Assembly (NCBI GenBank): GCA_913055565.1
Contig: CAJXKP010000007.1
Span: 1-64,000, forward strand
Direction: 5' to 3'
DNA length: 64,000 nucleotides
Source: an uncultured Ectothiorhodospiraceae bacterium
GTDB lineage: Bacteria > Pseudomonadota > Gammaproteobacteria > Nitrococcales > Nitrococcaceae
The notes beneath the pieces are model-generated. The model was not told the origin of the DNA. It saw only the letters and a list, made by a program, of their open reading frames with translations, and did not search any database. A program made the position numbers and the translations under genes. Below, piece after piece: positions 31,129 to 40,617 of this stretch. The stretch's first letter is position 1, and the number at the start of each line of letters is the position of its first letter.

Positions 31129-31220
31129 ACGGCTTCGCCTTAGCGACGCCAGTCCACACGGGTGGCCGCCTAACCAGGGCTGACTGCGAGAGGCCGTTGG
31201 GGGAGCGCGACGGCGGTTCC

Positions 31221-32387
31221 TTACCCGCTCATCGCCCGCTCCATAAAGCAGCGCCTCAGCCAGGTCGACTCGCGAGTCAGCGCGAAGCCACTCCGGCGCA
31301 GTGCCCGGCGCCACGGCTCGTCGGTGCCGAACCCCCAATGGAAGGCGTCCATGGCGCACTGCATGCGGTCATTGGCCTCGCGCCGCGAGCGCTCGTAGCG
31401 ACGCAACGCCAACCGGTCCGCCGGGTCTCTTCCGCGCGCAACGGCATTGCCGAGGGTCGCGCTCAAGGCCCGTGCATCGGCGATGCCGAGGTTCGCGCCC
31501 TGGCCCGCCAGTGGGTGGATCACATGCGCGGCGTCGCCCACCAAGGCGACACGCCCGGCGCTGTAGCGTGCGGCGCGAACCCGGCGCAACGGGAAGCGAC
31601 CGGGCTCGCCGAGTGATGCGATACCGCCAAGCCAACCATCGGCCGCTGCCTCGAGCTCCGCGCCGAAGGCGTCAGTAGGCAGGTCTAACAAGCGGTCGGC
31701 CTCGGCTTCTGGGCGCGACCACACGACAGCCGCATGACGCTCGCCCAGGGGCAGGTAGGCCAACGGTCCGCCTGGCATGAAGCGCTGTCGGGCCACGCCG
31801 CCGTGGCCCCGATGCCCCTCGATCACGCTGACCACCGCTGCTTGCTCGTAGTCCCCGGTCGCGACCGGGATACCCGCGAGCTGGCGGATCGGTGAGGCCC
31901 CTCCATCCGCCGCGACTAACAGCCGCGCGGACAGCCAGCGGCCGTCATCCAGTAGCAGCTCGAGCCGGTCCGCATGGGTCTGCCAGTCGCTGACGCTCAC
32001 CGGGTGGCAGCGCCGCACACCGGCTTGCTCGGCCGCTGCGGCGGCACCTGCCACCAGCAGCTCGCTCTCAACGATATGGGACAGATGCGAGGCCCCGCTA
32101 TCGGCGGCGTCGAAGGCCACGCTCGGGCCATCATGGCCATCAACGGCCTCGACGCGCCGCACGGGCGTCGCACGCCACGCCTCGATCCGTCCCCAGGCGC
32201 CGAGTTGGTCGAGCCAATCCTCGCTAGCGCGATTGAGCGACGTAACCTGGCGTCGGTACGCCTGCGCCTGCCATTGGGGCGCCGGCTGACGGTCCAGCAC
32301 GGTCACCGACAGGCCACAGCGGGCCAGCCCGGTAGCCACCGTCAGGCCGATCAAGCCACCGCCTTGGATCACAACATCGGCTGTCAC
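31221..32387 (-). CDS. ubiI: FAD-dependent ubiquinone-biosynthesis hydroxylase, UbiI/VisC type
   Basis: The 388-residue flavoprotein monooxygenase has a dinucleotide-binding GGGLIGLTVATGLA near residue 9, the DG/GD region and the family signature GDAAHVIHPLAGQGANLG. It probably hydroxylates ring C5 of the ubiquinone precursor. UbiI versus UbiF/UbiM cannot be settled by motif alone; the call uses gene order, pepP-ubiH-ubiI-gcvT as in E. coli. GTG start at 32387, three bases from ubiH. Confidence 0.88.
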   Translation of the reverse strand: MTADVVIQGGGLIGLTVATGLARCGLSVTVLDRQPAPQWQAQAYRRQVTSLNRASEDWLDQLGAWGRIEAWRATPVRRVEAVDGHDGPSVAFDAADSGASHLSHIVESELLVAGAAAAAEQAGVRRCHPVSVSDWQTHADRLELLLDDGRWLSARLLVAADGGASPIRQLAGIPVATGDYEQAAVVSVIEGHRGHGGVARQRFMPGGPLAYLPLGERHAAVVWSRPEAEADRLLDLPTDAFGAELEAAADGWLGGIASLGEPGRFPLRRVRAARYSAGRVALVGDAAHVIHPLAGQGANLGIADARALSATLGNAVARGRDPADRLALRRYERSRREANDRMQCAMDAFHWGFGTDEPWRRALRRSGFALTRESTWLRRCFMERAMSG

Positions 32388-32390
32388 AGA

Positions 32391-33617
32391 TTAGGTCTCG
32401 CTGCGCTCCGTAAGGTCGATACCACGCATGAGCCGCGGCAGCCAACCGTGTCGGCCCATGGCGCGCTGAACCAGCTCGCGGCGCAGCGGCGGTATGGCAT
32501 CGAGCCCCAGTAGCGCGACATCGCGCGCGGCGCTGACCCCCGGCAGGGCATTCGAGAAGCCGCGCACCAACAGATCGGTAAAACCGAAGACACGCTGGTA
32601 GTCCCGCCGTCGCCGAGCCGCGTAGTCATGCAGCAAGGCAGGGGCACCGATATCGTGCTCGCGGGCATCCGCGAGGCACTCCGCCAACGTCGCGATATCG
32701 CGCAACGAGAGGTTGAGCCCCTGACCGGCCACGGGATGCAGGGTATGCGCCGCGTTGCCGACAACCACCGCCCGCCGCCCTACCACGCGCTCGGCGGCGA
32801 GGGCGCTCAGAGGATAGAGGTGGCGCTGCCCCACGGCCTGGAGGCGCCCCAGTCGGTGGCCGAACTGCTCCTGGAGCACCTCCAGGAACTCGGCGTCCGT
32901 AGCCGCGCGCATGGCCTGGGCCCGCTCGGGGGACATCGCCCAGACCAGGGACACACCGTCCTCGGCGGGCAACACCGCCAGGGGCCCTTGCCGGCCGAAG
33001 CGCTCCCAGGCGCAGCCCTCGTGGTGGCGCTCGGTGGCTACCTTCGCCACGATAGCGCTTTGATGGTAGGAGCGCTCGCGTTGCCCGATGCCCAGTGCCG
33101 CGCGCGTGGGAGATCCCGCCCCCTCAGCCACGACCAACAGCTGCGCCCGTATCATGGTCTCAGACGCCGCGCCGTCGACGAGCACCGTCACGCCGGTATC
33201 GTCCGGCATGACGGCAGTCACATGTGCCGGCTGATACCGCGTGACGGACGGCGCCGCCGCTAGCAGGGGGGTCAACGCGGCACCGATGACGTGATTGGGC
33301 ACCACCCACCCCAACGCCGGCAGCCCCTCCTCGCTGGCGCGCATGCGCATGAATCCGAAGCGGCCCTGGTCCGAGACACGGATCTCGTGCAGTGGGTTGG
33401 CCCGTGGCGCCATCGCCGGCCATGCACCCAGAGCCTCAAAGAATCGTCGCGATGCCGGCGCGAGAGCGGTGTGACGCTCGTCGAAACTGGCCGGCTCGGT
33501 CGTCGCGGCGGATGATGCCTCAACCACGACGATATCCAGCCCGGTCTGGGCGAGCGCGAGCGCTAGGCTGGCGCCGACCAGGCCGCCGCCGGCGATGACC
33601 ACATCGGCCTGCCTCAT
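32391..33617 (-). CDS. ubiH: 2-octaprenyl-6-methoxyphenol hydroxylase UbiH
   Basis: The 408-residue FAD monooxygenase begins RQADVVIAGGGLVGASLALAL, has VVAEGAGSPTRAALG and the signature VVGNAAHTLHPVAGQGLNLS. UbiH hydroxylates ring carbon 1 in ubiquinone synthesis. It overlaps pepP by four bases (ATGA) and is followed by ubiI. Assignment to UbiH rather than a sibling is based on order and on the ALAQTGLDIVVVE N-terminus. Confidence 0.9.
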   Translation of the reverse strand: MRQADVVIAGGGLVGASLALALAQTGLDIVVVEASSAATTEPASFDERHTALAPASRRFFEALGAWPAMAPRANPLHEIRVSDQGRFGFMRMRASEEGLPALGWVVPNHVIGAALTPLLAAAPSVTRYQPAHVTAVMPDDTGVTVLVDGAASETMIRAQLLVVAEGAGSPTRAALGIGQRERSYHQSAIVAKVATERHHEGCAWERFGRQGPLAVLPAEDGVSLVWAMSPERAQAMRAATDAEFLEVLQEQFGHRLGRLQAVGQRHLYPLSALAAERVVGRRAVVVGNAAHTLHPVAGQGLNLSLRDIATLAECLADAREHDIGAPALLHDYAARRRRDYQRVFGFTDLLVRGFSNALPGVSAARDVALLGLDAIPPLRRELVQRAMGRHGWLPRLMRGIDLTERSET

Positions 33618-34915
33618 GACTTCATCAGGGCCTCAATATCGTCGACCTGCTTGGGGGCAATGGCGCTGCCCAATACCTCGCTGCCCGTGTTGGTGACGGC
33701 AACATCATCTTCGATACGAACGCCGATACCCCGGAAGCGTTCCGGCACATCGGGGCTGTCGGGCGGGATATAGAGGCCGGGCTCGATAGTCATCACCTGG
33801 CCCGGCTCCAGCTGACGCCAATGGCCATCCACCCGATAGTCACCCACATCATGGACATCCATACCCAGCCAATGCCCCGTACGGTGCATAAAAAAGCGCC
33901 GGTAGTCGCCGCTCTCGATGATGGCCTCCGCGTTACCGCTCAACACCCCTAGCTCCAGCATGCCATCGACCAACACGCGTGTCGCCGCTTCATGCGGCCG
34001 GTTCCAGTGATTATCGGGGTGCACGGCCTCGATCGCCGCCTCCTGGGCACGAAGCACGACCTCGTAGAGCGACCGTTGCGGCTCACTGAAACGCCCGCTG
34101 ACGGGGAAGGTGCGCGTAATATCCGAGGCGTAGTTGCCTAGCTCGACACCGGCATCGATGAGAACCAGGTCACCGTGGCACAACAAGGCATCATTGGTGA
34201 TGTAGTGCAAGGTGCAGGCGTTGGCGCCGCCGCCGACGATGGGCGGATAGGCAGGCCAGCCGTTATGGGCCCGAAACCGATGCTGGAACAGGGCCTCCAG
34301 CTCATACTCGGCCATGCCCGGACGCACCTGCCGCATGGCCTCACAGTGGGCATCGTGCGAGATCTGCGCCGCGCGGCGCATGGTCGTGAGCTCGCCGCGA
34401 CTCTTGCTGAGCCGCATCTCGTGGAGCAACGGCTGGAGCGCGACGTACTCCCCGGGTGGACCGGCGCTGCGGCCGGCACGCACCTGATTGATCCAGCCGA
34501 ACAGCCGCTGATCGAACGTGGAATCGGCGCCCATGTTGCCGTAGACCCGCGAGCGCCCCTCGAGCAGCCCCGGGACGATGTCGTCGATATCGCTGATGGG
34601 GAAGGCGTCGTCGGCGCCGTACTCGGATACGGCACGCTCCTGACCGACGGTGGCCCCCTCCCAGACCTCGCGCGCCGGGTCCCGCTCGCGGCAGAACAGC
34701 AGGAACTGGCCCTGCTCGCGGCCCGGCGCCAGGACGGCAACGGCGTCCGATTCACCGAACCCGGTCAGATACCAAAAATCGCTGTCCTGACGATACGGGT
34801 GGAAGACGTCGCGATTGCGGCGGCGTTCGGGAGCGGCCGGCAACAGCGCGATACCCTCGTCACCCATAAGCCGCATCAGCTCGTCGCGACGGCGATGATA
34901 CTCATTCACTGCCAT
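33614..34915 (-). CDS. pepP: Xaa-Pro aminopeptidase PepP
   Basis: The 433-residue M24 metallopeptidase has an N-terminal aminopeptidase-P domain (YRQDSDFWYLTGF) and a pita-bread catalytic domain. Metal ligands are visible as LIDAGVELGNYASDITRTFP (two Asp), MHRTGHWLGMDVHD (His), MTIEPGLYI (Glu) and GVRIEDDVAVT (Glu). It removes N-terminal residues preceding proline. It overlaps the end of ygfB and the start of ubiH. Confidence 0.96.
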   Translation of the reverse strand: MAVNEYHRRRDELMRLMGDEGIALLPAAPERRRNRDVFHPYRQDSDFWYLTGFGESDAVAVLAPGREQGQFLLFCRERDPAREVWEGATVGQERAVSEYGADDAFPISDIDDIVPGLLEGRSRVYGNMGADSTFDQRLFGWINQVRAGRSAGPPGEYVALQPLLHEMRLSKSRGELTTMRRAAQISHDAHCEAMRQVRPGMAEYELEALFQHRFRAHNGWPAYPPIVGGGANACTLHYITNDALLCHGDLVLIDAGVELGNYASDITRTFPVSGRFSEPQRSLYEVVLRAQEAAIEAVHPDNHWNRPHEAATRVLVDGMLELGVLSGNAEAIIESGDYRRFFMHRTGHWLGMDVHDVGDYRVDGHWRQLEPGQVMTIEPGLYIPPDSPDVPERFRGIGVRIEDDVAVTNTGSEVLGSAIAPKQVDDIEALMKS

Positions 34916-35516
34916 CGGCGCCCCCTACATCGCCAGCATCCGGTGATCCAGGCGATTCCATGGCCCCGCCTGGGGCCGCCCGCGACGGTGCGACCAGTCC
35001 CTCGCGCACTAGCAACGCCCCCGTTCGCACGTACTCCACGAGTTCGGTATAGGCGGCCTCACCCTCATCACCCATGTCGGATTCGGTATCGACGCGCGCG
35101 ATCTCGCTGAAATCATTAACGACCTCGCCCGCCTCACGCGGCAGTTCGCTACGCGAGCTCAAACCGCCCAGGCCCAAACCGAAGACGTAGCCCTCGCACC
35201 AGGCCCCCAGCGCCCCGGCGCGTTCCGGTAGCGGCGCCTCATCGTCGGGTAGCAGCGGCGTGAAGCTCATGCTGTCATCGCCGAAGCCGCGGCGCGTGCT
35301 GTCGTCGAGCTCGGTGAGCACCTCCAGGCAGGTACGCGCTGGCTCGCCCTTGGGCTCGGTGTTGGCCAGAACCTCGGCGATCCAGCGCGCTTGGTCGACC
35401 TGGGAAGGGGTCGAGAGCATACCGCACAGCATGCCCTGGGCCTCAGCGGCAGTCACCTCAGCGCCGACATCGGCGAGGGCGGTGGCGAGGCGATTGTATT
35501 GATCGGTTTCGGACAT
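34902..35516 (-). CDS. ygfB: UPF0149 family protein YgfB
   Basis: The 204-residue acidic all-alpha protein has the YgfB core: AEAQGMLCGMLS near residue 25 and a WCEGYVFGLGLGG segment with helix-capping glycines. The C-terminal 25 residues are low-complexity (Ala/Gly/Ser/Pro) and overlap the pepP start. In Pseudomonas aeruginosa YgfB modulates ampDh3 expression; whether that holds here is unknown. The position upstream of pepP-ubiH is conserved in gammaproteobacteria. Confidence 0.9.
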   Translation of the reverse strand: MSETDQYNRLATALADVGAEVTAAEAQGMLCGMLSTPSQVDQARWIAEVLANTEPKGEPARTCLEVLTELDDSTRRGFGDDSMSFTPLLPDDEAPLPERAGALGAWCEGYVFGLGLGGLSSRSELPREAGEVVNDFSEIARVDTESDMGDEGEAAYTELVEYVRTGALLVREGLVAPSRAAPGGAMESPGSPDAGDVGGADGSE

Positions 35517-35576
35517 GATGGGCTCAACGAACCTTGGAATGATCCCGTATCCTATCAGGCGAGGGAGTCACGGTCG

Positions 35577-35605
35577 TTGACCGGGTCGCATCCCGATCCT
35601 ACAGT
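35577..35605 (+). promoter_or_regulatory. Predicted sigma70 promoter for the zapA transcript
   Basis: TTGACC (35577-35582) and TACAGT (35600-35605) are separated by 17 bases, upstream of the GTG at 35633. It lies between the divergent ygfB and ZapB-like genes. Confidence 0.5.
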
Positions 35606-35632
35606 TAAGCGGAATCTCTAAGGGGCGGCCAA

Positions 35633-35848
35633 GTGACTGATTCCGTTAGCGAGCAGATCGCGGTCCTCGAGAAGCGAGTAGACGACCTCGTTCGCCTGTG
35701 CGATCAGCTGCGTGAGGAGAATCGCATTCTGCGCGAGTCCCAGGAGTCGCTGAACGCGGAACGAGCGGCGCTACTAGAGAAAAATGAAAAGGCACGCTCG
35801 CGTATTGAGGCCATGATTAGCCGCCTCAAGGCCATGGAACAGGGCTAG
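35633..35848 (+). CDS. Small coiled-coil protein, TIGR02449 / ZapB-like
   Basis: The 71-residue protein is almost wholly heptad-patterned coiled coil (EQIAVLEKRVDDLVRL through RSRIEAMISRLKAME) with a characteristic LREENRILRE segment. Members of this family lie next to zapA and are likely cell-division accessory proteins, resembling ZapB. GTG start at 35633. The gene is 31 bases before zapA, so a joint role at the Z-ring is a reasonable inference. Confidence 0.88.
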   Translation: MTDSVSEQIAVLEKRVDDLVRLCDQLREENRILRESQESLNAERAALLEKNEKARSRIEAMISRLKAMEQG

Positions 35849-35879
35849 CAGCGCCAGCCGAACGCAACAGAGGGCCGCA

Positions 35880-36194
35880 ATGGCAGAGCCGGTGAAAGTG
35901 CACATACTCGATCGGGAGTTCCTGGTGGCCTGTCCGGACGATGAGCGCGCCGGCCTCATGCAGTCGGCTGACCTGCTGGATCAGCGCATGCGCGAGATCC
36001 GGGCTAATAACAAGGTCATGGGCGTTGACCGGATCGCCATCACCGCCGCGCTCAACCTGACCCATGAGTTGTTGCAGACGCAGCAGCAGGCCGAGGTCAG
36101 CGAGGCCGTGGGTGACCGGCTCGAACGGCTCAACGAGCGCCTCAGCAGCTGCCTTGAAGGCAGCGAGGGCAACTCGAATCCGCGCCAATCGTAA
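35880..36194 (+). CDS. zapA: Cell division protein ZapA
   Basis: The 104-residue protein has the ZapA globular head (VKVHILDREFLVACPDDERAGLM), a helical MREIRANNKVMGVDRIAITAAL region and a C-terminal coiled coil. ZapA crosslinks FtsZ protofilaments. It is immediately upstream of the 6S RNA gene, the arrangement found across gammaproteobacteria. Confidence 0.95.
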   Translation: MAEPVKVHILDREFLVACPDDERAGLMQSADLLDQRMREIRANNKVMGVDRIAITAALNLTHELLQTQQQAEVSEAVGDRLERLNERLSSCLEGSEGNSNPRQS

Positions 36195-36233
36195 CTGGAC
36201 GGCGGGGCGCGGGCTGGGGCATGATGAACGCTC

Positions 36234-36426
36234 GACATCCCCTGCGGTGATCGATGTCGGGCTAAAGTTTCTTGAGCCGACAACTACTCGCCTCGGGGGC
36301 ATTAGCGTGACGGCACTGGTGTGCAGGTCCGCCTTCGAGCGGAAAGCCTAAAGGGTCGCCCGTCGCCCCCACCTGAACCTCACGGTTCAAGGGCGGTGCC
36401 CGTACGACGCCAATGCGGGGGGTGTC
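36234..36426 (+). ncRNA. ssrS: 6S RNA (SsrS)
   Basis: Between zapA and the 5-formyl-THF cyclo-ligase gene, the standard ssrS location, lies a sequence that folds as 6S RNA. A closing helix pairs 36234-36245 (GACATCCCCTGC) with 36415-36426 (GCGGGGGGTGTC) over 12 bases including G-U pairs. Internal segments match E. coli 6S: CTTGAGCCGA, GGTCCGCC..AAGCCTAAA and CACCTGAACC..GGTTCAAGGG. 6S binds sigma70 RNA polymerase as an open-promoter mimic. A TGGACG/CATGAT pair with 18-base spacing (36196-36225) could be its promoter. Ends are estimated from the helix. Confidence 0.9.
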
Positions 36427-36453
36427 CTACCGAACACGACTCAAGGGCCAGCC

Positions 36454-37056
36454 ATGAACTCGCGCTCCGATATCCGTCGAAGCATGCGGGCTGGCCGGCG
36501 CGCGGTGCCGCCCCGGCAGCGGCGTGCGGCCGGGATCGCCTTAATGCACTCGGCGATCCGATTGCCCATGTGGCGTTGGGCGCGTCGGGTCGCCATCTAC
36601 CGACCGGCCGATGGCGAGATCGACACCACGCCACTGGCGCGCGAGGCGCGCCGATGCAATAAGCAGCTCTACCTCCCCGTTGTCGACGGTCACAAGCTGC
36701 GCTTTCGGCGCTGGCAGCCGCAGCAGACCATGGCCCCTAATCGCTTCGGCATCCCCGAGCCACCCCGTGCGGCACCCGAGTGCCCGACGCGCTGGCTGGA
36801 TCTGGTTATCATGCCGCTGGTGGCATTCGATGGCGCCGGGAACCGCCTCGGCATGGGGGGCGGCTTCTACGACCACACGTTTGCCTTCCGCCACCGCCAT
36901 CCGCGTTGGCGCCATCCGCGCCTGGTAGGGGCAGCTTTCGGTTTGCAGCAGGCCGAGGCCCTGCCAACCCGCCCCTGGGATGTGCCGCTGGATGCCGTGA
37001 TCACAGACACCGGCGTGGTACGACCACAGCCCCAAACCGAGGGAAAGCCGGCATGA
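36454..37056 (+). CDS. fau: 5-formyltetrahydrofolate cyclo-ligase
   Basis: The 200-residue enzyme converts 5-formyl-THF to 5,10-methenyl-THF with ATP. The substrate/Mg loop RLGMGGGFYDHTF and VIMPLVAFDGAGNRLG are diagnostic; an Arg-rich N-terminus RRSMRAGRRAVPP matches the family. It follows 6S RNA, and the ssrS-fau cotranscript is conserved in gammaproteobacteria. It overlaps the next gene by four bases (ATGA). Confidence 0.95.
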   Translation: MNSRSDIRRSMRAGRRAVPPRQRRAAGIALMHSAIRLPMWRWARRVAIYRPADGEIDTTPLAREARRCNKQLYLPVVDGHKLRFRRWQPQQTMAPNRFGIPEPPRAAPECPTRWLDLVIMPLVAFDGAGNRLGMGGGFYDHTFAFRHRHPRWRHPRLVGAAFGLQQAEALPTRPWDVPLDAVITDTGVVRPQPQTEGKPA

Positions 37057-37523
37057 ATTACTGGCTTATGAAGTCGGAACCGGCCGAATTCAGTATCGAT
37101 GACCTGGCGGCTCAGCCGAAGCAGACGGATCACTGGGACGGCGTGCGTAACTATCAGGTACGCAACATGATGCGCGACCAGATGGCGGTCGGCGATCAGG
37201 CCCTGTTCTACCACTCCAATGCCAAGCCGCCCGGCGTCGCAGGGATCGTCGAGGTGGTCCGCGAGGGCTATCCGGATCATACCGCGTTCGATCCGGACGA
37301 CCCGCATTACGACCCCAAGAGCGATCGCGACAATCCACGCTGGTATATGGTGGATGTTCAGCTGGTGCGCCGATTCCAGCGCCTCATCCCGCTCAACGAG
37401 CTCAAGGCCAACCCAGATCTGGCGGACATGCCGCTGGTCAAGAAGGGCAATCGACTCTCGGTCATGCCCGTTGACGAGGAGCAGTGGCGAGCCATTCTCG
37501 CCATGGAAGACAGCGGCGAATAA
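37053..37523 (+). CDS. EVE-domain protein
   Basis: The 156-residue protein is a single EVE (PUA-like) domain: YWLMKSEPAEFSIDDL, then HWDGVRNYQVRNMMRDQM and GIVEVVREGYPDHTAFD, all family signatures. EVE domains bind modified bases in DNA or RNA; the physiological target is unknown. The start is ATG 37053, inside the end of fau; the longer open frame to 36780 is only the fau gene in another phase. It converges with argA, seven bases apart. Confidence 0.93.
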   Translation: MNYWLMKSEPAEFSIDDLAAQPKQTDHWDGVRNYQVRNMMRDQMAVGDQALFYHSNAKPPGVAGIVEVVREGYPDHTAFDPDDPHYDPKSDRDNPRWYMVDVQLVRRFQRLIPLNELKANPDLADMPLVKKGNRLSVMPVDEEQWRAILAMEDSGE

Positions 37524-37530
37524 CCCCCGG

Positions 37531-38865
37531 TTACAGGTCTTGCCGCGGCAGCCCCTTACTGTAAACGCGGGAGTTACGACGATAGTTGTAGAGCTCCCGC
37601 CGACCAACCGGCAGCTCGGTCAAGCTAGCTGGCGCGAAGCCGCGCTCTTGGAACCAGTGAGGCGCCCGCGTAGTGAGCACGAATAGCCGATCGAGCCCTT
37701 GGGAACGCGCCGATGCCTCCATGCGTTCGAGGATGCGCTCGCCCCGCCCCGAGCCGCGGTAATCCGGGTGGACCACGACGCAGGCCAACTCCCCTGAGCG
37801 ACTATCACCCAACGGATACAACGCCGCGCACGCCACGACGGTGCCTTCGCGCTCCATGACCAGGAAGCGATCGATCTCGGTCTCTAGCAGCTCGCGCGAG
37901 CGCCGCACCAGCACGCCCTCGCGTTCCAAGGGCTCGATGAGCTCAAGGATCCCGCCGACATCGTCGACCGTCGCCGAGCGCAGGCGCTCGAACGAATGCG
38001 CGGTCACCAGCGTACCCACGCCATCGCGCGTGAAAAGCTCCATTAGCAGCACGCCATCACGGCGACGCGCAAGGAAATGGACCCGGCTCACACCCCGATG
38101 GCAGGCATCGATGGCCAGCCTGAGAACCCGTTTGCGATCGGCCATCTCGTCGTGCTCGCGCCCCAGGTAGCTGCGGGCCTGTTCCGTCGTCATCTCGCGC
38201 ACCAGGCCACCGTCGGCGTCGCGCAGTCCGTCTTCATCGCGCAACAAGAGCAGCTTCTCCGCCCCAAGACCACTGGCAATCGACAGGGCCACGTCCTCGC
38301 GGGAGCAGTTGAATGCCTCGCCGGTAGGCGAATACCCGACCGGCGAGGCGATCACCACCGCGCCATCGTCGAGGCGCTGCCTCAATGCCTGGTGATCGAT
38401 CCGACGCACCTCGCCGGTATGCAGATAGTCAGTGCCGTCGCGCACGCCAATGGGACGCGCCGTAACCAGGTTACCCGAGGCGACGCGCACGCGAAGGCCT
38501 GCCATCGGAGAATTCGCTAACCCCATCGACAGCAGCGCCTCGAACTCCATGCGTACACTGCCCACGGCCTGCTTAACACAGGCCATGGCGGGTTCGTCGG
38601 TTATTCGCAGACCCTCCTGATAGCGAGGCTCCAGCCCCTTGTCCTGCAGGCAGGCATCGATCTGTGGCCTAGCCCCGGGCACGAGCACCAGCCGAATGCC
38701 CAGTGTATTCAATAGGGCCAGATCGTGGACGAGCGCCGGCAGGTTGCCCTCATTGAGGATCTCACCACCCACCGCAATGACGAAGGTGGCGCCGCGATGG
38801 GCATGGATATAGGGCGAGCTCTGCCGAAACCAGCCCACGAGGCGCTGTAGCTCGGGATCCGTCAT
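37531..38865 (-). CDS. argA: N-acetylglutamate synthase ArgA
   Basis: The 444-residue protein has an N-terminal amino-acid-kinase fold (about 1-290, with FVIAVGGEIL and VLVPGARPQID) and a C-terminal GNAT acetyltransferase domain containing VVHPDYRGSGRGERIL, the acetyl-CoA loop. It makes N-acetylglutamate, the first step of arginine synthesis, and the kinase-like domain is the arginine sensor. Length equals E. coli ArgA. Confidence 0.96.
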   Translation of the reverse strand: MTDPELQRLVGWFRQSSPYIHAHRGATFVIAVGGEILNEGNLPALVHDLALLNTLGIRLVLVPGARPQIDACLQDKGLEPRYQEGLRITDEPAMACVKQAVGSVRMEFEALLSMGLANSPMAGLRVRVASGNLVTARPIGVRDGTDYLHTGEVRRIDHQALRQRLDDGAVVIASPVGYSPTGEAFNCSREDVALSIASGLGAEKLLLLRDEDGLRDADGGLVREMTTEQARSYLGREHDEMADRKRVLRLAIDACHRGVSRVHFLARRRDGVLLMELFTRDGVGTLVTAHSFERLRSATVDDVGGILELIEPLEREGVLVRRSRELLETEIDRFLVMEREGTVVACAALYPLGDSRSGELACVVVHPDYRGSGRGERILERMEASARSQGLDRLFVLTTRAPHWFQERGFAPASLTELPVGRRELYNYRRNSRVYSKGLPRQDL

Positions 38866-38943
38866 GGCCGCTCTACCCTTGGCACAGCCGTGGCTGCTGA
38901 GGCGTGTTGGCTCACTGAGTTGGCCTCCCGAACGCTAGAGATG

Positions 38944-39603
38944 CTAGAGGGGATGACTACGGCCGCGCCTGGGACCGCGAACGCGACCCAACAGCAGCCC
39001 GACAATCAGCCCGAGCCCGAGCACGCCGGCACCCACAAGGAACCATTCCTGGCGATTCTGCCCCGTGAGCCCCTCGACCCGATTGGTTAGCTCCTGAATA
39101 CGGCGGTTGAGGTCCACCTTCGACTTCTTGAGCCGCCTATTCTCCTCGGCAAGCTCAAGACCGCGACTGGCCTGCTCCACCTGGGAAGCCAGCTTATCCC
39201 GCTCGGACTCCATGGCCTCGAGGCGCTCGGACACGTTATCCCGCTCATCACGAACCCGCTTGAGCCGCGACTCAAGCGCCAGGATGCGCTCACGGGCCTC
39301 GGTGAGCTCACTTTTCAGTCCCGGCAGGCGTTCGGCAGCCGGCGCCTCCGAGCTGACGTATTGCGCGGGTAGCCAGCCGGTTTGCCCGTTCTCCGTACGA
39401 ACCCGCGTCCAGCCGCCACGCTCGGCCAGAACGCTCAGTCCCGTGCCGGCCGGTATTCGTTGGGTAATACGGTAGTCGTTGCCAGCCCCCGTGCGTAGAT
39501 TGACCCGTAGCTCATCGGTAACGTAGTGGCTCGACTGGGCGAACCCGCCCTGGCTAACAACCAGCAGGACGAGCACGGTAGTAAGCCGGCATAACAATGG
39601 CAC
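38944..39603 (-). CDS. SH3-domain, coiled-coil membrane protein (TIGR04211 / YgiM-like)
   Basis: The 219-residue protein has a signal segment (about 1-22), a bacterial SH3 domain (about 25-85; RVNLRTGAGNDYRITQRIP and GWLPAQYVSSE), a long coiled coil (about 95-175) and one C-terminal transmembrane helix (VGAGVLGLGLIVGLLLG) followed by a basic tail. The arrangement is that of YgiM. The role is unknown, possibly envelope-related. I chose GTG at 39603 with GAGGAG upstream rather than the TTG at 39630. It is divergent from lgt. Confidence 0.85.
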   Translation of the reverse strand: MPLLCRLTTVLVLLVVSQGGFAQSSHYVTDELRVNLRTGAGNDYRITQRIPAGTGLSVLAERGGWTRVRTENGQTGWLPAQYVSSEAPAAERLPGLKSELTEARERILALESRLKRVRDERDNVSERLEAMESERDKLASQVEQASRGLELAEENRRLKKSKVDLNRRIQELTNRVEGLTGQNRQEWFLVGAGVLGLGLIVGLLLGRVRGPRRGRSHPL

Positions 39604-39784
39604 AAGGCGCTCCTCATCGAGGTGACCCAACGGTCGTTATCGCACAGTCACCGGTCGAGCGTGCTAAGCTCCCGTTTTGACGCTGCTGAACGCACCAGTT
39701 TAGCCCAGCCGACGTCCTGGCAAAACAGGCAAATGCGGGTAGCGAGCAGGGCGCTACCACCTGCCCGTCATAATGAGGCCTGGC

Positions 39785-40606
39785 ATGCTGACCTACCCAG
39801 CAATCGACCCGGTGGCTATTGCCGTCGGCCCGGTGGCGGTCCACTGGTATGGGCTGATGTACGCCATCGGTTTTGTTAGCGGCTGGTGGCTGGGCCGGCG
39901 CCGCGCCCACCAGCCCTGGCGTCCGGTCACGCCCGTCCAGATGGAAGACCTGGTGCTCTACGTCGCCATCGGTGTCGTCATCGGCGGGCGAATCGGTTAC
40001 ATGCTGTTCTACGGCTGGCAGCGACTGGCCGATAACCCATTGAGCCTGTTCATGATCTGGCAGGGCGGGATGTCCTTCCACGGGGGACTACTCGGCGTCA
40101 CCCTCGTGCTCATCTGGTACGCGCGCCGGCTCGGGCGGCCATTACTTGAGCTGGTCGACTTCGTCGCCCCGCTGGTACCCATTGGCCTGGGCGCCGGGCG
40201 GCTCGGCAACTTCATTAACGGCGAGCTCTGGGGTACTCGCACGGATCTACCGTGGGGCATGGTCTATCCGCCGCTGGGCCCGCATCCGCGCCACCCGTCG
40301 ATGCTCTACGAATGCCTCCTTGAGGGCGTGGTGCTATTCATCGTCGTCTACCTCTTCAGCCGACGGCCCCGGCCGATCGGGTCCGTGGCTGGGCTATTCC
40401 TGCTCGGCTACGGGCTAGCGCGCTTCCTAGTAGAGTTTGTTCGCCTGCCCGATGATCACATCGGCTACCTGGCCTTCGGCTGGCTTACCATGGGCCATGC
40501 CCTCACCATCCCCATGATCGTGGGCGGCGCCACGCTTACAGCGCTCGCCTACCACTGGTACCGGCTGCCTGGTCATCGCGACCAAGAGGCCGGAGCAACC
40601 GACTAG
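39785..40606 (+). CDS. lgt: Prolipoprotein diacylglyceryl transferase
   Basis: The 273-residue polytopic membrane enzyme transfers diacylglyceryl from phosphatidylglycerol to the lipobox cysteine. About seven spans are visible, with the Lgt signature [15 protein letters not shown] and an N-terminal [11 protein letters not shown]. The start is ATG 39785 preceded by GAGG. RlpA, the secretin and the lipoprotein at 42160 are lipobox-bearing substrates in this window. thyA follows 11 bases later. Confidence 0.96.
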   Translation: MLTYPAIDPVAIAVGPVAVHWYGLMYAIGFVSGWWLGRRRAHQPWRPVTPVQMEDLVLYVAIGVVIGGRIGYMLFYGWQRLADNPLSLFMIWQGGMSFHGGLLGVTLVLIWYARRLGRPLLELVDFVAPLVPIGLGAGRLGNFINGELWGTRTDLPWGMVYPPLGPHPRHPSMLYECLLEGVVLFIVVYLFSRRPRPIGSVAGLFLLGYGLARFLVEFVRLPDDHIGYLAFGWLTMGHALTIPMIVGGATLTALAYHWYRLPGHRDQEAGATD

Positions 40607-40617
40607 CGAGCCAACTG

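Noticed and set aside
31013-31220. Glycine riboswitch upstream of gcvT
   Set aside because: A GCGCCGAGGGGTT segment recalls the aptamer core, but the other conserved elements are absent and the predicted leader is too short for the tandem fold.
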